DNA from: Hemibagrus wyckioides
Lineage: Eukaryota; Chordata; Actinopteri; Siluriformes; Bagridae
DNA: 64,000 nucleotides
Assembly (NCBI RefSeq): GCF_019097595.1
Contig: NC_080727.1
Location: forward strand, 11,817,001 to 11,881,000
Reading direction: 5' to 3'
Part shown: piece by piece, positions 50,180 through 61,484 of the stretch
Position numbering within the stretch: the first letter of the stretch is position 1
Layout: each line of letters opens with the position of its first letter
Position numbers and translations under genes: made by a program
The notes under the pieces: generated by a model
Seen by the model: the letters and a program-made list of their open reading frames with translations, nothing else
What the model was told of the DNA's origin: nothing
The model's database searches: none

Positions 50180-50665
50180 CACTCACTGTCCACTTTATTA
50201 GGAACACTTGAACATTCATGCAGTTATCTAATCACTGGCAGCAACACAATGGAAAAATGTAAGTCATGTAAGTATTATATAGTTCACATCAAACATTAGA
50301 ATGAAGAAGAAGTGTGGGTTTGAGTGCTGAGCTCCTGGGATTTTCACACATGACAGTCTCTAGAGTTTACACAGAATGCTGTGAAAAAACAAAAAGCATT
50401 GTTTGTGCTGAGGGTCTGCAGGCTGAAACATCTTATTGATGAGAGAGATCTGAGGAGAATGACCAGACTGGTCTGCACTGACAGGAAATCTATAGTAACT
50501 CAAATAAGCATTCTTTACCGCCACAGTGAGCAGAAAAGCATTTCAGAATGCACAACACATCAGACTCTGAGGTGGATGGACTACAGCAGCTGAAGACACC
50601 ATCAGGTTCCACTTCTGTCAGTCAAGAACAGGAATCGTGATCACAGACTCGCCAAACTTCCTGGC
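50180..50665 (+). mobile_element. truncated Tc1-like element in pcyox1l intron 4
   Basis: The left end CACTCACTGTCCACTTTATT, continuing AGGAACAC (with TA before it), belongs to an abundant fish Tc1 family. Then come GGGATTTTCACACATGACAG, TCTCTAGAGTTTACACAGAA, GAGAGATCTGAGGAGAATG and a CCACTTCTGTCAGTCAAGAA stretch. These cover the HTH-coding half only. Similarity stops near 50665 and no right end is seen. Confidence 0.8.
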
Positions 50666-51499
50666 AGCTCAAACCAATCTAGCCAGAAATTTCTTGCACA
50701 CCAATGGCGTATCAGAAAAGCACAAGGGTGTCATAGGAAGTCACATAGATGATGTGTATCATAGGTAGCATAGGAAGTCACACAACACACTAGGGCACAT
50801 AAGACGTTGCTGCCTGAGACATTCCAGATCAGTCACTAATCAGTTACCTAGTGCTGGCTCGAATGAAACTTTTTTTTGTAAAGCACATAGCAGCTTTTTG
50901 TAGTTAATGTCATTAATATGAAACATCTGGGATTCACAATAGTTTCATTAAATTTGCATGTGTAATACATAAGCTAATTCCACTTGACAGCAATCAAAAC
51001 TTGGCACTATAAACCCAATTTATAAAATGTTTTTCAAATGCAGTGTTTTATTTTGTTTACTTTATAGCTTTTACTTGTGCTACAGGTAGCCAGAATAACC
51101 CTGAGATTTACAGCATTGCAAATGGCCTTGGATATTTAATACGTATAATAATGAAGTGGTGTATAAAAAGTAAATAATGGATATTTTCTAAGGATGTGAA
51201 AAGTCTAATTTATAGTGTTTAGACTTATTAATAATGGAGCTATAACTTCAAAGCTTGTGTGTATCAAGCAAATGTTGGAATATAGTCATAATAGAATCAT
51301 TATGTGTATCTCTGGATTGGTCTAGTACCAAACATGAATATCTATTGCTATTTCACAGAAACGTTTTTACACTCTTACTCTCTTTGCTTCTTGCTTCTAC
51401 ACAATTTATATGAACTTTCACATTTAGCAGATGACAGATTGCGCTTGACGTTCTTGCACATAAAATGCATAAATCTTATTTTCTGTTGCTCCTTCACAG

Positions 51500-51640
51500 G
51501 TGCTGTTTCACTGGCTGGTGCACAAACCAATCTATGGGCGGTGGAAGGAGGGAATAAATTAGTTTGTTCTGGACTTCTAAAACTAGCAAAAGCCAACCTG
51601 ATCCAATCTCAAGTTACCACCATCTCCCTACAGTCATCAG
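51500..51640 (+). CDS. pcyox1l: pcyox1l exon 5
   Basis: Residues 234-281. [20 protein letters not shown] and [14 protein letters not shown] are almost identical to vertebrate PCYOX1L (AMSLAGAQGSLWSVEGGNKL). The acceptor is CCTTCACAG and the donor TCATCAG|GTATTT, phase 1. Confidence 0.95.
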
Positions 51641-51697
51641 GTATTTACATGCACTCATATCCACCATGTCGACATCAGTGATTCATCCTGTCAAATT

Positions 51698-51710
51698 GTC
51701 TATCTACCTA

Positions 51711-51747
<37 letters not shown>

Positions 51748-51752
51748 GTGTG
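51698..51752. repeat. (TCTG)n microsatellite
   Basis: About 11 TCTG units after TATC/TACC degenerate units. It lies 58 bp into pcyox1l intron 5. Confidence 0.95.
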
Positions 51753-52019
51753 AATATATTTTAAGCTTATAGAGATCCTTATAGACATTTTTTAAGTCAA
51801 TTGCAGATTGCCATACAGTTCCCTGTGAATGAGTGGAATTTGAATTATAGCCAGAACTGGTGGAACAGAGCTGCGGTTCTAAAAAATTAATCAACACCAC
51901 TCCGGTCAATCAGATTCAAAGATTCAAGTAGTATACTACCATAGAACCTATAAGAAATGACTGAAAAAAAATCCCCATTATATAGTGAATTGTATAGCTT
52001 TATAGACAGCTGACACATT

Positions 52020-52445
52020 ATGTGCTTGTTGATCATCCCATTCCCATTCCACATTTAGTTCCCCGTTGCTGTTACTGCTAGATTTTGGGACATAGATGTG
52101 AGAATTCGTGTTCATTCAGCCATAAGAGCATTAGTGAGGACAGATGAGGAGGTCTGGGGTGCAGTTGGTGTTTTAGATCATACCAAAGGTGTTTAATGGC
52201 CTTGAGATCAGGGCTCTGTGCAGGACACTTGAGTTCTTCCACATTAACCTTGGCAAGCATTTTGCATAGGGAAATTCTCATGCTGCAGCAGGCTTGGGCT
52301 CCTTTCAGTGAACTGAAATTGTAATGGTACAGTATATAAAAACTAAAAAAGTCAGACAACTGTGGGCAACAGTTTGGGGGAAGAAAAGAAAGACACATGC
52401 GTCTGATGATCAGTTGTCTAAGTTGTCTTTTTCATATATTGTATC
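52020..52445 (-). mobile_element. Tc1-derived relic (MITE-like)
   Basis: GGTCTGGGGTGCAGTTGGTG, AGATCATACCAAAGGTGTTT, TGAGATCAGGGCTCTGTGCA and GGACACTTGAGTTCTTCCAC form the reverse complement of a Tc1 transposase fragment (CPAQSPDLKAIKHLWYDL on the minus strand; NPIEHLW in intact copies, so the catalytic Glu is lost). GGCAACAGTTTGGGGGAAG follows. Terminal ends are eroded. It lies in pcyox1l intron 5. Confidence 0.7.
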
Positions 52446-52933
52446 TCAATATATTTTGTCAGTTCAACTCAAATTTGCATTTTAAACTTCACATACTTTA
52501 TGTTGTGGAGGTGAGATTTCTTTACTAAGCTTGCAGGGATTCTTGGTTTGTTACATTTTTTTTAAGGCTTAGAGTTGGTTAACTAAAGCTAGGTAGCAGC
52601 ATAACATTGTTTTTGCTTGTAAATCGATGGTTAAGTACAACAGTAAAGAACATACTAGAAGTTACAAGATGGTCAGTTTTACTTGTCTGGAAATATATTT
52701 CTTGATTGGAGAAACATTTCTGACCACCATTTTTTGTGCAGTACTTGTTCAGGAACAGAATTATGGGATAATCTTGAATGGAAATGTTTTGTGATGCTAG
52801 CTTCAAATTTGACCAAAATTAGAAGCCTTGCCTTTTGAACTGGACATTTGAATGGAGCTCAGAGGTACACAAATTTTCCAAACAAATGCTGTCTAGTTAT
52901 GCAACCTTCATTCCTATAGGACACTGAAATATT

Positions 52934-53085
52934 TTGGGGCAGTGGTGGCTCAAGTGGTTAAGGCTCTGGGTTGTTGACCGGAAGATCGGAGATATCATAG
53001 CTGACCCTGCGCTCTGACCCCAACCTCCAAGATAGATATGCGAAGAAAGAATTTCACTGTGCTGTAATGTATATGTGACAAATAA
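52934..53085 (+). mobile_element. tRNA-derived SINE, catfish-type (internally deleted)
   Basis: GGGGCAGTGGTGGCTCAAGT, GGTTAAGGCTCTGGGTTG and TTGACCGGAAGATCGGAG form a tRNA-like head with an A-box. A jump to ATATCATAGCTGACCCTGCG, CTCTGACCCCAACCTCC, AGAATTTCACTGTGCTGTAA and TGTATATGTGACAAATAAG forms the tail. The B-box segment is deleted. I know this family as abundant in catfish and related fishes. Confidence 0.65.
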
Positions 53086-53597
53086 GTCTATTTCTAATTT
53101 CTTTTCTAAAGTGCCCTTATGTATATAATATTTCAGTATTTTATACAACTGATTTGGTAAATGTCAGGGTGAAATATTCAAGAATCAAAGACCTTAAAGT
53201 TAAAACTAGCTCTTTACAGATTGATTTAGGAGAAAATGAATGAAGGATAGGGATAGAACAGAGGGCTTCAAAGTCATTAAGACCAACTGACAATCCCAAA
53301 CAACGTTTGGTGATCAAGCAATGCAGCAATGTCATGTTTTGCATTAAAACAATAAATGTGCTTTTGCCTATCAATTCAATCTTTGCAACAAATAACTGAA
53401 TGGCCAGTGGCTGTTGTAGATGTCTGCATGGTAAAAATAATAATTAAATAATAAAATTTGTTTTTATTTAAAATTTTTATTCTTTTCCAATACCATAACA
53501 TTGTCCAGTAATACTATTCTTGATTCTGTCCAATTTGCCTTCAATATTTGGCTTATATAATGTATCTTATATAACATTTCATTTTTGCTCATTCTAG

Positions 53598-54259
53598 GTG
53601 AATCCCACCAGTACAAGCTCAGTTACAGCACTCAGGCTGAGATTGCATCAGATATCTATGACATAGTTATCATAGCCACTCCTCTCCAGCAAAATGTCAA
53701 CTCTGGAATCTCTTTCCTCGGCTTTGAACCTCAGCTAGCAGACATAACTGGGTCGTACCACACGATGGTGGCCTCGATTGTCCATGGCTATCTCAACTGC
53801 ACTTACTTTGGCTTTTCTGACCCCAAGCTTTTCCCCTTCACAAGCGTGCTGACCACAGACACTGCTGATCTCTTCTTCAACAGTGCCTCTAGCATCTGCC
53901 CTGTCAACATCAGCACTGGCTTTCGCCGTAAACAGCCACATGAGGCCAGAGTCTACAAAGTCTTCTCTCCTAAACCACTGGAAAAGGAGGAGCTAAAGAC
54001 TCTTTTTAAGTCTTACTACTCTGTGCAGGTCACTGAATGGAAGGCATACCCTCGATATGGAAGCTCTCAGGAGATGTCACCTATGATCCTGCATGACAGT
54101 CTTTACTACCTCAACGGAATCGAATGGGCAGCGAGTGCCATGGAGATGAGCTCTATGGCTGCTAAGAACATTGCGCTTCTGGCTTACCATCGCTGGAGCA
54201 GGCAGCATGAGATGATTGACCAGAAGGACCTCATGCACAAGATCAAGACAGAACTGTGA
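53598..54259 (+). CDS. pcyox1l: pcyox1l exon 6 (last) with KTEL C terminus
   Basis: Residues 281-500, stop TGA at 54257-54259. ASDIYDIVIIATPLQQNV, YFGFSDPKLFPFTSVLTTD, SICPVNISTGFRRKQPHEA, LKTLFKSYYSVQVTEWKAYP and YYLNGIEWAASAMEMSSMAA are diagnostic of PCYOX1L. Sequons NCT and NIS are present. The protein ends DQKDLMHKIKTEL. KTEL resembles the KDEL-type ER retrieval signal, so retention in the secretory pathway is possible. Acceptor ATTCTAG. Polyadenylation signal AATAAA at 54514-54519. Confidence 0.96.
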
Positions 54260-54513
54260 CAATTGTGTTCTGTAAAAAAAAAAAAATCTTGCCAGCACTA
54301 GCTGAAGACTTTTGTGTTTGACCATTATATAAAATTGATGGCTTTGATTTGAAGCATATACAGTAGCGCTTTGCAGATCTGTTACAAAATTGTCCAGTGA
54401 TTGTTTTGATGAGATGGTTACTGCTGCATTTTTAAAAGTGATAAAGCTAAAGTGGAAACAGTACTGATTTTATTGACTTAAATTTGTGGTTTGCTTGAGT
54501 GATCTCTAGTTTG

Positions 54514-54519
54514 AATAAA
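54514..54519 (+). terminator. pcyox1l: pcyox1l polyadenylation signal AATAAA
   Basis: Canonical AATAAA 255 bp after the stop codon, the first on this strand with a following T/G-rich stretch. Confidence 0.7.
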
Positions 54520-54647
54520 GATTATGGTTATGCTGTACATAAGATTCTTTCTTGATCATTCTTATTTCAGTGTAACACCTAATCTGCTGTCACATTGTGC
54601 ACTAAAACAGTATTCAGTTTTGTACAGGGCAATTACTACACTTTCTA

Positions 54648-54953
54648 AAGCATCCATTTTCTATACCCGCTTTATTCCTAATCAGGGTCACGGGGATCTG
54701 CTGGAGGCTATCTCAGCACACATTGGGTGAAAGGCAGGGGTACACCCTGGACAGGTTGCCAGTCCATCACAGGGCCACATATAGACAGATAACCACATAC
54801 ACACACAGGCAATTTAGAATTACCAATCAACCTAATGTACATGGTTTTGGACTGTGGGAGGAAACTGGATTAAACACGCCTGGGATTCGAACCCAGGACC
54901 TTCTTGCTGTGAGTCAACAGTGCTAACCACTAGGCCTCCGTGCTGCCCCTTCC
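54648..54953 (-). mobile_element. tRNA-derived SINE-like repeat, second copy
   Basis: On the minus strand it begins GGGGCAGCACGGAGGCCTAG, then TGGTTAGCACTG (A-box) and GGTTCGAATCCC (B-box): a tRNA-like RNA polymerase III head. GTTTCCTCCCACAGTCC, AATTGGTAATTCTAAATTGC, GGACTGGCAACCTGTCCAGG and AGCGGGTATAGAAAATGGAT-like text follow. It is the same family as 35.5-35.8 kb, where only the body survives. Not a real tRNA gene. Confidence 0.75.
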
Positions 54954-55189
54954 TACAACACTTCAGTTTAAAGAACTGTTTAAAGTGGAATATGGATAAC
55001 AAGATTATTGATGCTTTAAGATTTAGTTACACTACACAGATTTAATAGGGGAGTCATTTTAAGTAGTTAGGCTGTGTCTAAACACTTTAAAGATCATAAC
55101 AATGAGACTTTAACTTTGGGTTACAAAAGAATGTTAAACAACACCTAAAGTAAAAAAATTACATTTTTTTGTCGCTTTACTTCAACCAC

Positions 55190-55391
55190 TTTCCGGAAGT
55201 CCCGCCTCCTGCGCCTCTTTAAGCGCCTCTTTTGGAGCTGGATGTTCAGCCAATCCCAGCGCAGGAGGCAGGATTAACTCAGGCCACTGCTGAATATTAT
55301 TACTTCCTGGTTGAGGAATCCTGTTCGCGTACAATATTTAAAGTAGTTTTTGTAAACTTTTTTGTAAAGTTTTTAGGACTAGCGGAGCAGA
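55190..55391 (+). promoter_or_regulatory. atp6v0e1: atp6v0e1 promoter with ETS and CCAAT motifs
   Basis: CCGGAAGT (ETS/GABP) at 55193-55200, CCAAT at 55250-55254, and GC-rich CCCGCCTCC repeats (55201 and, in inverse, near 55264). This is a typical TATA-less housekeeping arrangement. The start site is unknown. Confidence 0.6.
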
Positions 55392-55495
55392 ATGTCTGAA
55401 CACTCCTTTGCCATACCAATATCTGTAGTGACATTATTCTGGGTGTTTGTTGGTGGAGCTGTGCCGCTGTTTATTCCCAAGGGGCCAAACAGAGG
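55392..55495 (+). CDS. atp6v0e1: atp6v0e1 exon 1 (V-ATPase V0 subunit e)
   Basis: First of three exons (104+48+94 nt) making an 81-residue protein, the family's normal length. Subunit e is a small two-helix membrane protein of the V0 proton-translocating sector, acting in acidic organelles. This exon reads MSEHSFAIPISVVTLFWVFV, then GGAVPLFIPKGPNRG: the first membrane helix (about 7-27) and the invariant F-PKGPNRG loop. The ATG at 55392 has A at -3. The donor is AGAGG|GTAAAG, phase 2. The N terminus (AHSFA-like) also resembles the e2 paralogue. e1 is preferred because of 5q35 synteny and the C-terminal WYL-HW ending. Confidence 0.93.
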
Positions 55496-55730
55496 GTAAA
55501 GCTTCCTTACTACAAACTAAATATTAAATAATAGTCCTGTTTTACTAAATAGATGACCATAAGAAGCCTTTTAGTGATCACAAACTACAAGAGACTTACT
55601 GATGATTTACACTTTTCAGAGGTCAATTGGACGTTCAGGATTCACATCTCATATTAATGTTCAAGGAAAGGGAGATTACAATGTAAAAGTCTGTTATTAT
55701 TAAACGACACTATTTTGTATTTTTCTTTAG

Positions 55731-55778
55731 TGTTATCGTGATCATGTTGATACTGACTGCAGTCTGCTGCTATTTGTT
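55731..55778 (+). CDS. atp6v0e1: atp6v0e1 exon 2
   Basis: Residues 35-51. VIVIMLILTAVCCYL is the start of the second membrane helix (family VIITMLVTCSVCCYLFW). At 48 nt it is too short for a usual ORF filter. The acceptor is TTTCTTTAG and the donor TTGTT|GTAAGT, phase 2. Confidence 0.95.
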
Positions 55779-57345
55779 GTAAGTATTCGTCCTTCCTATT
55801 TCATTTTTTATGTAAGTATCCTTTAAGCAGGTAAGTGTTTTTTTATTATTATTATTATTATTCTGATCAGCATCTAACTATCTAAACAGCAAGACAGTAC
55901 TTACAGACATCACACGCATACCTTTTTCCGTCTGATCAGCTACAGATGGCGCTACAGCTTGTGTTTTCTCCTTATTTTCATCTCTGCCAAAACCTGTGAA
56001 GAAACAGAAAAGCCTTTTGTACAGCCCTGCTGTGAGAACCAGTGCGTTCTCAAGAGGATAAAGTAAAAGACCTTTAACATCAGATCCAAGTTTTCAGATA
56101 AACACATTGTTAGCAAAAGACCCAGAACTCCTTTTATAACCTTCCAGGATAGCTTCAAAATCTTCTTTTGTACATCTACATTTTAAACTGAGGCAGAATC
56201 TGCATCTGAGCAAAAAGCTGAGCATGTGAGATTTGCATGTCTTGCTTAATGCCTCAGCAGTGGCTTTCTGCCCGATCTGGGGGTCATAGGGATCTTTTAT
56301 ATACTAGTGTATAACTGCATTAGAGATTAGAGTCTGCAGATTGACACATCAGGGAAGGTTTAATAGCTCTTGAATCTTTAACAGATCTACTAAAGTAATT
56401 AAGTCATGCTATGATGCTGTGTTGTTGTCTGTTGGCCTGCAGTCTGTTCCACCATATGCTAAAATTATTTTCACATCAAAGTAGATGAGTTAGACTTCCC
56501 ATACAGAAAGATATTCTTTCTGAAAGAACAGTTGGCCATGCACAAGTGAATCCAGGAAACAGCAAAAACAAACAGCACAGCTCCTCCATTTTTATAGCTG
56601 GTTTGTGGAATGTATTTACAGAGCAACCCATTCATAAACCATTGAGGCCATTTCTTTGTGTCACTGTACCATTGTGTTCCTTTAATTAGATGAATACAGC
56701 TGGAAACCACACAGTCTAACAACACAGTAGTTCTGGTGCTGTTCAGTATCAGAATCCCAGTTCAGAACTGTATCTGGGTAAACTGTCATATTGCGATATT
56801 AGTTTAGAGAACGTAGGTTTATACACAGAAAAGCAGACTAAATGGGGTAGAATTCTTGATGTTCCACTAATGGCCCTTAAGTTTCAACCTATTTTGCAAG
56901 CATAGAGAGCACTACTTAATGAGCATTGATATTTATGATAATGCAGTTTAAACGAAGGTCTGTGATCTATTTTGTTAATATTGAGTTTAAGTCATGCATC
57001 ATAGCAAAATGTTTGCCTGAGGACTGCTCCAGGAATGTTGGCTTATTGTGGTTCACTCTTGTAATTCTTGGCATGATTTAATGATTAAATGTCCTGGTTT
57101 TTTTTTTTTTTTAAAACCCAAGTCCTCTAAGGGAAGAAATTATTTGTCTTGTAAAGTCTTATACTGGCTACACTGTTTGGATAGCACTTTCATCTAACTG
57201 TGTATTTGTGTGAAACGAGTAACCATGACAAAAAGAAGTTCCTCACTTATCTAGAATCCCAAAAATGTGGGGTTTGGCAGAACAGTAAATGAGAGCCTTA
57301 TTGTGTATTGCTCTGTTTGATATCATTGTTCTTGTTTCTTTCTAG
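55779..57345 (+). other. atp6v0e1: atp6v0e1 intron 2
   Basis: A 1567-bp intron. A short TTA run lies near 55845-55862. In human an intron of this gene hosts SNORA74B; I could not recognise a matching H/ACA RNA here by eye. Confidence 0.8.
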
Positions 57346-57439
57346 CTGGTTGATAGCCATCTTAGCTCAGCTGAACCCACTGTTTGGACCAACGCTGACC
57401 AACGACACCATATGGTACCTCTGGCACCACTGGTCCTAA
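57346..57439 (+). CDS. atp6v0e1: atp6v0e1 exon 3 (last)
   Basis: Residues 51-81, reading [17 protein letters not shown], then [13 protein letters not shown], stop TAA at 57437-57439. The second helix ends in the invariant [12 protein letters not shown]. The C-terminal NDT sequon (Asn70) matches the conserved NET of mammals. Acceptor CTTTCTAG. An ATTAAA at 57523-57528 is a possible polyadenylation signal, with another at 58153-58158. Confidence 0.96.
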
Positions 57440-58400
57440 ATATTGGGTTATCTGAGAGCCAGGACCTGGATCATAACTGCTTTATATTTGAATGCAGGTG
57501 TAAAGAGAAACCAGCAACATGTATTAAAATCCAGAAGCTTGTTGTAAAAACAGAATAAGGTTTTGTACACTCCATTTTATTTTAAACGTTTGCTCATTCG
57601 ATCAAATGATGTAACACTTTTTAATAAGAACAAATGATATTATGGATTATCATTATGGGTTACCAAGTGCCATACTATGTGAAATATGGTATCCTTATAT
57701 GTCAGACCTAATTGGTTACCTGGTAATTCTGAATGCTCAAGCTTGACAAAGCTCCATTATGGTGTCTTTGAAATTTTGTTTCCTTCTTGGGACTAATAGA
57801 CGCTATTATTTAGTGGAGGGTTTGGCATGCAGCCCAGGGCCATGGGCAGATCCAAGCATTCAGTGCAATGCAGTGTGCTGCAGACCGCCTAAGTGAAAAC
57901 ACTGGCAGCGATCGCCCTGCCCACTGGTGGAATCTTGCACTTGTTCCTTTTTTGAAGATCCCAGCACTCAGACACCTCATGCATGTTAAAGTGTGGATAC
58001 ATAATATAATTGTTAGGAATGAATGATGTGTATATATGTAGGGAAGCTTGACGTTCATTACAATGAAAATAATTGTCAGTGTTGCAAACTCAAAATTTGT
58101 GTAATAAGTGTTTAAATCTCATTACTAGTCTGCTCCACTTTTATTTTGTGTTATTAAATACATGATGCTCTGTGAAAGATATATTTCTAAAGATATCTAT
58201 ACTTAATTATTTAATTGTCTGAATTACATGTATGTGAAATTATAATCATTGCCAATTGCAAGTACAAGCCCTGTTCTTACACAACAGAACTTCTTTGACT
58301 TGGACCTTTTCTTTTGTGCCATTGTCCAATCAGGACCACCTTCATCAGAAAATAAAAAAAACAAAACAAATCAGATGAATAAAAGTCGTTATTAAACTTG
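57440..58400 (+). other. atp6v0e1 3' UTR and intergenic
   Basis: Presumed 3' UTR with candidate ATTAAA signals at 57523 and 58153, then AT-rich spacer. A minus-strand frame at 57.8-58.06 kb has no recognisable homology. Confidence 0.5.
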
Positions 58401-58419
58401 ATGATCGTTGTATTGATCC

Positions 58420-58687
58420 GACGACGGTGCTGTATGTAGTGGGTTTAAATGGCTCGAGGTCTAGTTTTGAGTCAATCCCGAAGGCGTGCTCTGATTGGTC
58501 GAGGCGTGAGCACGTGGTGAGGGAGTCACGCGCTTTCCAGGAACCCGTCAGGAAGAAGATAAACAAAACAAACCCGAGAGAAAGAAGACAGCGTGGATTT
58601 GTGAGGAAATTTCATTTAAGTTCTCGTACAGATTACTCCTACCGAAGCGTCAAGCCTTGTTTTGACAACTGTAAAGCCTTGATACGG
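58420..58687 (+). promoter_or_regulatory. CpG-rich promoter and candidate non-coding first exon (crebrf?)
   Basis: CpG-dense segment with GAGCACGTGGTGAG (E-box CACGTG at about 58509-58514) and GTCACGCG. It is followed by GATACGG|GTGAGT, a consensus splice donor at 58687/58688. No ATG-led frame with known homology ends at this donor, so it would be a 5' UTR exon. In human, CREBRF follows ATP6V0E1 in the same orientation and has a non-coding first exon. The crebrf label is inference from gene order only. Confidence 0.45.
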
Positions 58688-59879
58688 GTGAGTAAATCTG
58701 TTATCAACAGTTTAAGTCGCGGACACCGTCGAAGTACTCGTTAAACATGAATACAAACATTGTCTCCTGCTGTTAGCTCGGAAGCTAAGTTGTGATAAGC
58801 AGAGCTAGCTGCTGCTGCTAACTGAGAGTGGGAGGGACGGAGGCCATAGTTATCAAAGCAGCACAGCAAGTTTTAGTTCCGCACTAAAACACTACACTCT
58901 ACTCCAGCATTCGGGTGATTGGACTAATTTTGAGTGCTTGATGCATCTGGTTACTACTCTAATTTGTTCCTTTTTTGCAGTCAGCGCTGTGAGTGAACTC
59001 TGAGGATGGCTGGTTTGCTATCACTCTCATGATAGTGGCTGAATTGTTCTAGAAGGTTTTTGCTGTGTTGTCAAGGTTAATGTTGCTGAATGCGGGACAG
59101 ATGGCTGCTTAAGCGCTTTGTGCATGCTCATGTGCCCTGTTTCAGCATAAAGTTTTAAAAATTTCCTCACGAATGAAGAAAACGCTTAACTGTGGAAGGC
59201 TTTGCCTAAAGAAGTCCTGTCCATCAGTCGTTTGAATCTCAGTCTAAAATGAATAAATAACACGATCAACGTGTTAGAAGTAAGAGGGCTAGATAGAATC
59301 TCAGATAAACAACTCGAAAAACCAAGCAGTGTGGAAAAAGTTGATCAGAATAGCCAAAAAAATGACGATCAGCATCATCTCAGTTTGTGTCTATGGATTG
59401 TAAAATTGATTGACTTATAGTTGATTGCTCGCTTTTTTTTCTTGTATATATTTAAAAGGGGAACAAAATCCTGAAATATTAGGAGGATGAATAGTCTATT
59501 GCAGACTTGTCTGGGTACACGCCCCCCTATAGTACAACGCCAAGTCACAGAGGCTTTACAAAGTTGCTCTTCTTTATCTTTTTTGCCATTATTTAATACA
59601 ACTGTTTATTAAAAATCGTTTGCATGGTAGGGAATAATTTGCATTGATAATTATATTTCATTTTGGGTTTTTTTGCGATCCAGTTGCACGACTGCTCTTT
59701 TCCCCGTCACGGAAAATGATGTTTATTACCACTAACATGTAAATAACTAGGCAGTAGAGTGTTAATAATAAAGTAGGAGATAATAATATGGATTGTATAT
59801 ATGTATAATTCACTTATTTACGTAACGCGGGGAAGGCCTTGAGTGTTGTTTGTTGCTCGGGCGTTCTCAACCACACTTT

Positions 59880-60130
59880 ATAGGTGAAGGATATTTACGG
59901 TATTGTGTGATTGACGTTCACGCGGACCGCTCAGCTTTGCGCGGGAGGCGGGCCGAAGTGGCGCGTCTAGCCAATGAGAGCGCTTGAAAGCGTGGGCGTT
60001 GGCGCAGTGCGCTAGAGGTTTGGTTGACGTTTGTTTTCGATAGGGGCCCATGATGAATTCAGCATTGTGGAGCAGGTCAGAGTCAAACGCGAACCTTCGA
60101 CTGGATTTAAAGGAGCAGGAACTCCAGATA
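59880..60130. promoter_or_regulatory. second CpG-rich promoter-like segment with EGR and CCAAT motifs
   Basis: CpG-dense. It has GGGAGGCGGGCC near 59943, CCAAT at 59971-59975 and a perfect EGR1-type GCGTGGGCG at 59990-59998. It could be an alternative promoter of the 58.5-kb transcription unit or the start of another transcript. Direction is unknown. Confidence 0.4.
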
Positions 60131-61484
60131 CTGTAGTGTAGCACTCGTATGCGAGTGTTTGATGGCTGTATTTCGCAGAGATAGATGTGTCAGGGTTTGA
60201 GGTTTTTTAGGTCAACATTTCTTCCTGTAAACATTGCGTGGGTGGCAGCATGCTGTAAGAGGAACAGCAGCGAGGAAGCCACGCTGGTTTTCACACGGGA
60301 TTATTTGCTTATAAAAAGTAGCTCTTACTTTGTGACAAAGATTTGACAAACCTAAGGCTACAGAGTTCAGATTGGTTGAAGAATCAGAGCTCTCCTACAT
60401 GAACAGCCCATGGTCCACAGTGCACTGGAAGTTTTACCTGGTGTTGTTCTTACTTGTTCTTTGTTGTTGTTCTTGTTTTCTGATTTGGTCCAAATTGCTT
60501 ACTACACACACTTGTTTGATGGCCAGCTAAGGTTCGTCTACTGATCCTGAAACCCCGAAAAGCTCTTGAAAAAGGGCTTGCAGCAGTTTATTTGTGGTTT
60601 CTCTCAGACAAATTCTGATGTAATGTAGTCCAGTCCAAGCTGCGAAAATGAAACCTACTTGCAGTGAAATACATTGTAATGACTAAAGCACTGCTTTTTG
60701 ATACCTGCTGCATTACACAGAGAGTATGTACATTCAGGAAGAAGGACACTGATTTGATCATAACATCCCCATTCTTAAGATTCTTCCATTCGTGCCTCAG
60801 ACTGTTTGCTGCAGAGACATGTCTGAGACACAGAGTGGGTGATCTGATCACTGTTGGACATTTTTTAAAAGGGCATTTTTATTTACTCTTTAGAACTCTT
60901 TTGAATGCTAAAAGTGTTTGATGTAGAGCTCTGAGCATAGCCAGGACTGATTTTACAGATTTCATTTCAGTTGATCCTTTAATTTCATAAATCAATATTT
61001 CATAACCCTTTTCATAAACCTGTAGATTCAAAGCACTATTAACTGGTTTAAAGCTAATAGTCCCAGTGCTTCAATCAAGTAATGCATATAATATTATTCC
61101 ATACAAGGGTCTCAGTTCAATATGTCTTCATATGAAAAATCTATCTAGTAGACTTCATAACAAGTAACAATAGTTACTATAACAATGGTTATAATGTTTC
61201 AGTTACATGAAGTATTAAATAAACATACTTCTACCAGCTTATTAACTCAGAAAGCAGCAAGTAGGAAGTGAAAAATTCCCCCAAATCTTTAAGGTCTGCT
61301 GTACACTGGCTTATTAACTTGGTGAATAACAATGCTGACAGTCAGAGGGCTTTCTCTGCAGAGAGCTCTGTGAATCTGAGAGCACATCAGAATAAACAGC
61401 AGAATAAAATAAAGTGTCACATAGTCACACCAGTCACTTATTTTAGCGTTTTTAAATACAGCCACTTTTGCAGGAAATTCATGC

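Noticed and set aside
54885..54953. tRNA-like sequence with A- and B-boxes
   Set aside because: It is the head of a dispersed SINE and is followed by the family body. It lacks a complete cloverleaf, so it is not a tRNA gene.
55779..57345. Possible SNORA74-type snoRNA in atp6v0e1 intron 2
   Set aside because: Expected from human gene structure, but I could not identify H and ACA boxes with matching hairpins by eye.
57810..58058. 82-codon minus-strand frame
   Set aside because: No recognisable domain. It lies in the presumed 3' region of atp6v0e1.
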